DNA from: Methanobacteriota archaeon | GTDB lineage: Archaea; Thermoplasmatota; E2; DHVEG-1 | Reading direction: 5' to 3' | Assembly (NCBI GenBank): GCA_026394435.1 | Contig: JAPKYG010000105.1 | Coordinates: 1-6,703 of the forward strand | DNA: 6,703 nucleotides | Position numbers and translations under genes: made by a program | Shown: positions 6,164-6,703 of the stretch, one piece after another | Position numbering within the stretch: the first letter of the stretch is position 1 | Layout of the letters: each line of letters begins with the position of its first letter | Notes under the pieces: model-generated | Database searches by the model: none | Seen by the model: the letters and a program-made list of their open reading frames with translations, nothing else | What the model was told of the DNA's origin: nothing

Positions 6164-6239
6164 GGTAAACCATGGGTTAACTCCTTGGTAAACCACTTTT
6201 CCAAGGAGACGGTACACCACAGGTTAACCACGGTAAACC
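6164..6239 (+). repeat. Phased array of six GGTNNACC-like motifs
   Basis: Copies begin at 6164 (GGTAAACC), 6175 (GGTTAACT), 6187 (GGTAAACC), 6211 (GGTACACC), 6222 (GGTTAACC) and 6232 (GGTAAACC). The starts are 11, 12, 24, 11 and 10 bp apart, close to one helical turn with one slot empty. Several copies continue with CAC. Each motif is a short near-palindrome (GGT and ACC arms). Position between two plus-strand genes suggests a cooperative protein-binding site, but no known element is recognised. Confidence 0.6.
6181..6208 (+). other. Perfect 8-bp hairpin inside the repeat array
   Basis: CTCCTTGG (6181-6188) is the exact inverse complement of CCAAGGAG (6201-6208), with a 12-nt loop that contains most of the third GGTAAACC copy. 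No T-tract follows directly, so it is not a classic intrinsic terminator; a T-rich run begins only at 6289. Confidence 0.6.
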
Positions 6240-6288
6240 GCAAATGAAAAAGAATTTTAAGACTGTAAATGAGAAGTAACATTGCATT

Positions 6289-6307
6289 CTTTGTTTTTTT
6301 ATATTTC
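6289..6307 (+). terminator. T-rich run, possible terminator
   Basis: A run of T's with few interruptions (seven in a row at 6294-6300) about 145 nt after the stop of the small gene. It could end that gene's transcript, which would then carry the repeat array in its 3' part. Confidence 0.35.
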
Positions 6308-6355
6308 TAGCGTATTCGATATTGTGCTTTTGATGTGATCGTAATAAACCCAAAC

Positions 6356-6381
6356 CCGAACAGAATTTCGAATCTGATCGG
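6356..6381 (+). promoter_or_regulatory. 26-bp imperfect dyad next to a TATA-like box
   Basis: CCGAACAGA (6356-6364) and TCTGATCGG (6373-6381) match as inverted repeats at 8 of 9 positions around a central 8 bp containing TTCGAA. The right arm ends at the base before TATTTAA (6382-6388), so a protein bound here would cover the BRE/TATA region. It looks like an operator for a dimeric regulator. Confidence 0.45.
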
Positions 6382-6400
6382 TATTTAATCATTAGAGGAG
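6382..6400 (+). promoter_or_regulatory. TATA-like box and purine-rich ribosome binding site
   Basis: TATTTAA at 6382-6388 would place a start near 6410. GAGGAG at 6395-6400 lies 10 nt before the ATG at 6411. Both cannot serve the same transcript: from this box the message would begin after the binding site. Another promoter upstream, or use of only one of the two, must be assumed. Confidence 0.35.
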
Positions 6401-6410
6401 AACCCCTGGT

Positions 6411-6434
6411 ATGTACCATTTGTTGTTTGAATGA
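6411..6434 (+). other. Seven-codon ORF with ATGA overlap to the next ORF
   Basis: Encodes MYHLLFE and ends in TGA at 6432-6434, overlapping the ATG at 6431 as ATGA, the usual arrangement for translational coupling. A good ribosome binding site sits 10 nt upstream. Its ATG also lies inside a TGGTA-TG-TACCA dyad (6407-6418). Too short to call a gene from sequence alone. Confidence 0.2.
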
Positions 6435-6544
6435 TTAAAAAATATATTCCATCTCTTACGATGTATTCCCATTCGACGTTCCAAGATATTTCATTCTTCC
6501 TGCTATTAACGACAATTGTTGATGCTAAGGTACTCCCAACATAG
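6431..6544 (+). other. 37-codon ORF with signal-peptide-like beginning
   Basis: Starts MIKKYIPSLT, as a signal peptide would (basic residues, then a turn), and later has a hydrophobic patch (ISFFLLLTTIVDA), ending at TAG 6542-6544. The next frame begins its own hydrophobic segment exactly over this stop. It may be the displaced N-terminal end of the protein encoded from 6529, or a chance ORF: its first codons also form a TATA-like run (TAAAAAATATATTC). Confidence 0.25.
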
Positions 6545-6703
6545 TAGTAGGTATTTTAGTCCTAAGTGGACTAGGGGCAGCTGCGTTCGCCACGAACGTC
6601 TCTAAAAAACCAACAATGATCGTAAAAAATGAATCAACATCGGTTCTCTTTTCGTCACAGCCAATACTACTTGAAAAAGACGGATTTGTTGAAATTGAAA
6701 TGA
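6529..6703 (+). CDS. Start of an exported protein, 3'-truncated, no canonical start codon before its signal segment
   Basis: Open frame from 6529 to the right edge. From 6541 it reads IVVGILVLSGLGAAAFATNV, a hydrophobic core with small residues before a likely cleavage or the outer face, then a polar region (KKPTMIVKNESTSVLFSSQ) and PILLEKDGFVEIEM at the edge. The pattern is that of an exported or membrane-anchored archaeal protein. The last segment recalls, from memory and weakly, the N-terminal propeptide region of C25 (gingipain-like) peptidases found in Thermoplasmatota. No ATG, GTG or TTG occurs in frame between the stop at 6526-6528 and ATG 6616, which lies beyond the hydrophobic segment. 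Explanations: an ATA start at 6541 behind AAGGT (6527-6531, 9-nt spacing), a frameshift, a broken gene, or an assembly error. Confidence 0.5.

Noticed and set aside
6164..6239. CRISPR array interpretation of the repeats
   Set aside because: Units are only about 8-11 bp with no spacers of uniform length and no cas genes in the window.
6177..6419. An 80-codon minus-strand ORF through the intergenic region
   Set aside because: It runs through the repeat array and dyads, its composition is not protein-like, and no promoter or binding site precedes it.
6455..6540. An archaeal bulge-helix-bulge intron splitting the signal peptide
   Set aside because: Only a 4-bp complement (CTTA 6455-6458 with TAAG 6526-6529) is visible near the putative junctions, without convincing flanking helices or defined 3-nt bulges; chance is sufficient. 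Kept only as an alternative to test by RNA reads.
6616..6703. ATG at 6616 as the true start of the right-end gene
   Set aside because: It would discard the hydrophobic VVGILVLSGLGA segment, whose signal-peptide character is too clear to be noncoding, and no ribosome binding site precedes it.

Overview
The window reads as a piece of a euryarchaeal-type chromosome, most likely from an uncultivated Thermoplasmatota-like lineage. An archaeal genome is well supported: it carries aIF6, an archaeal-type threonyl-tRNA synthetase with the DTD-like editing domain, and a PurP-family protein, and its promoters look like TATA boxes about 25 nt from start sites. The Thermoplasmatota assignment is weaker. 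It rests mainly on my recollection that secreted proteins of that group often carry a VGILVLSGLGA-type signal segment like the one near the right edge.

Layout. Positions 1-572 hold the 3' part of aIF6 (+), cut by the left edge. A 246-nt gap follows, with a T-tract terminator, several TATA candidates and an RNA segment able to form competing helices that involve the thrS ribosome binding site. Positions 819-2681 are thrS (+). Forty nucleotides later comes a divergent PurP paralogue (+, 2722-3852). Its stop codon directly abuts the stop codon of a convergent 5-formyltetrahydrofolate cyclo-ligase (-, 3853-4416), which looks leaderless. A divergent intergenic region (4417-4561) leads to a stand-alone ATP-grasp carboxylate ligase (+, 4562-5791). 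A small unrecognised gene follows (+, 5886-6146) with a likely leaderless GTG start and a dyad over that start.

Positions 6147-6540 hold no confident gene but are dense in structure. There is a six-copy, roughly 11-bp-phased array of GGTNNACC-like motifs (6164-6239), an 8-bp perfect hairpin, a T-tract, and a 26-bp dyad touching a TATA-like box. A 7-codon ORF also overlaps, by ATGA, a 37-codon ORF that begins like a signal peptide. From 6529 to the right edge, a different frame encodes a hydrophobic signal-like segment and the start of an exported protein. That frame has no canonical start codon upstream of the hydrophobic segment.

How the genes relate: aIF6 and ThrRS serve translation. The PurP paralogue and the cyclo-ligase both touch one-carbon/formyl chemistry, but they are on opposite strands and the PurP copy lacks hallmark residues of the characterised enzyme, so a shared pathway is only an inference. 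The most unusual parts are the phased repeat array and the broken or split signal-peptide gene at the right end. I see no CRISPR array, insertion sequence, rRNA or tRNA.
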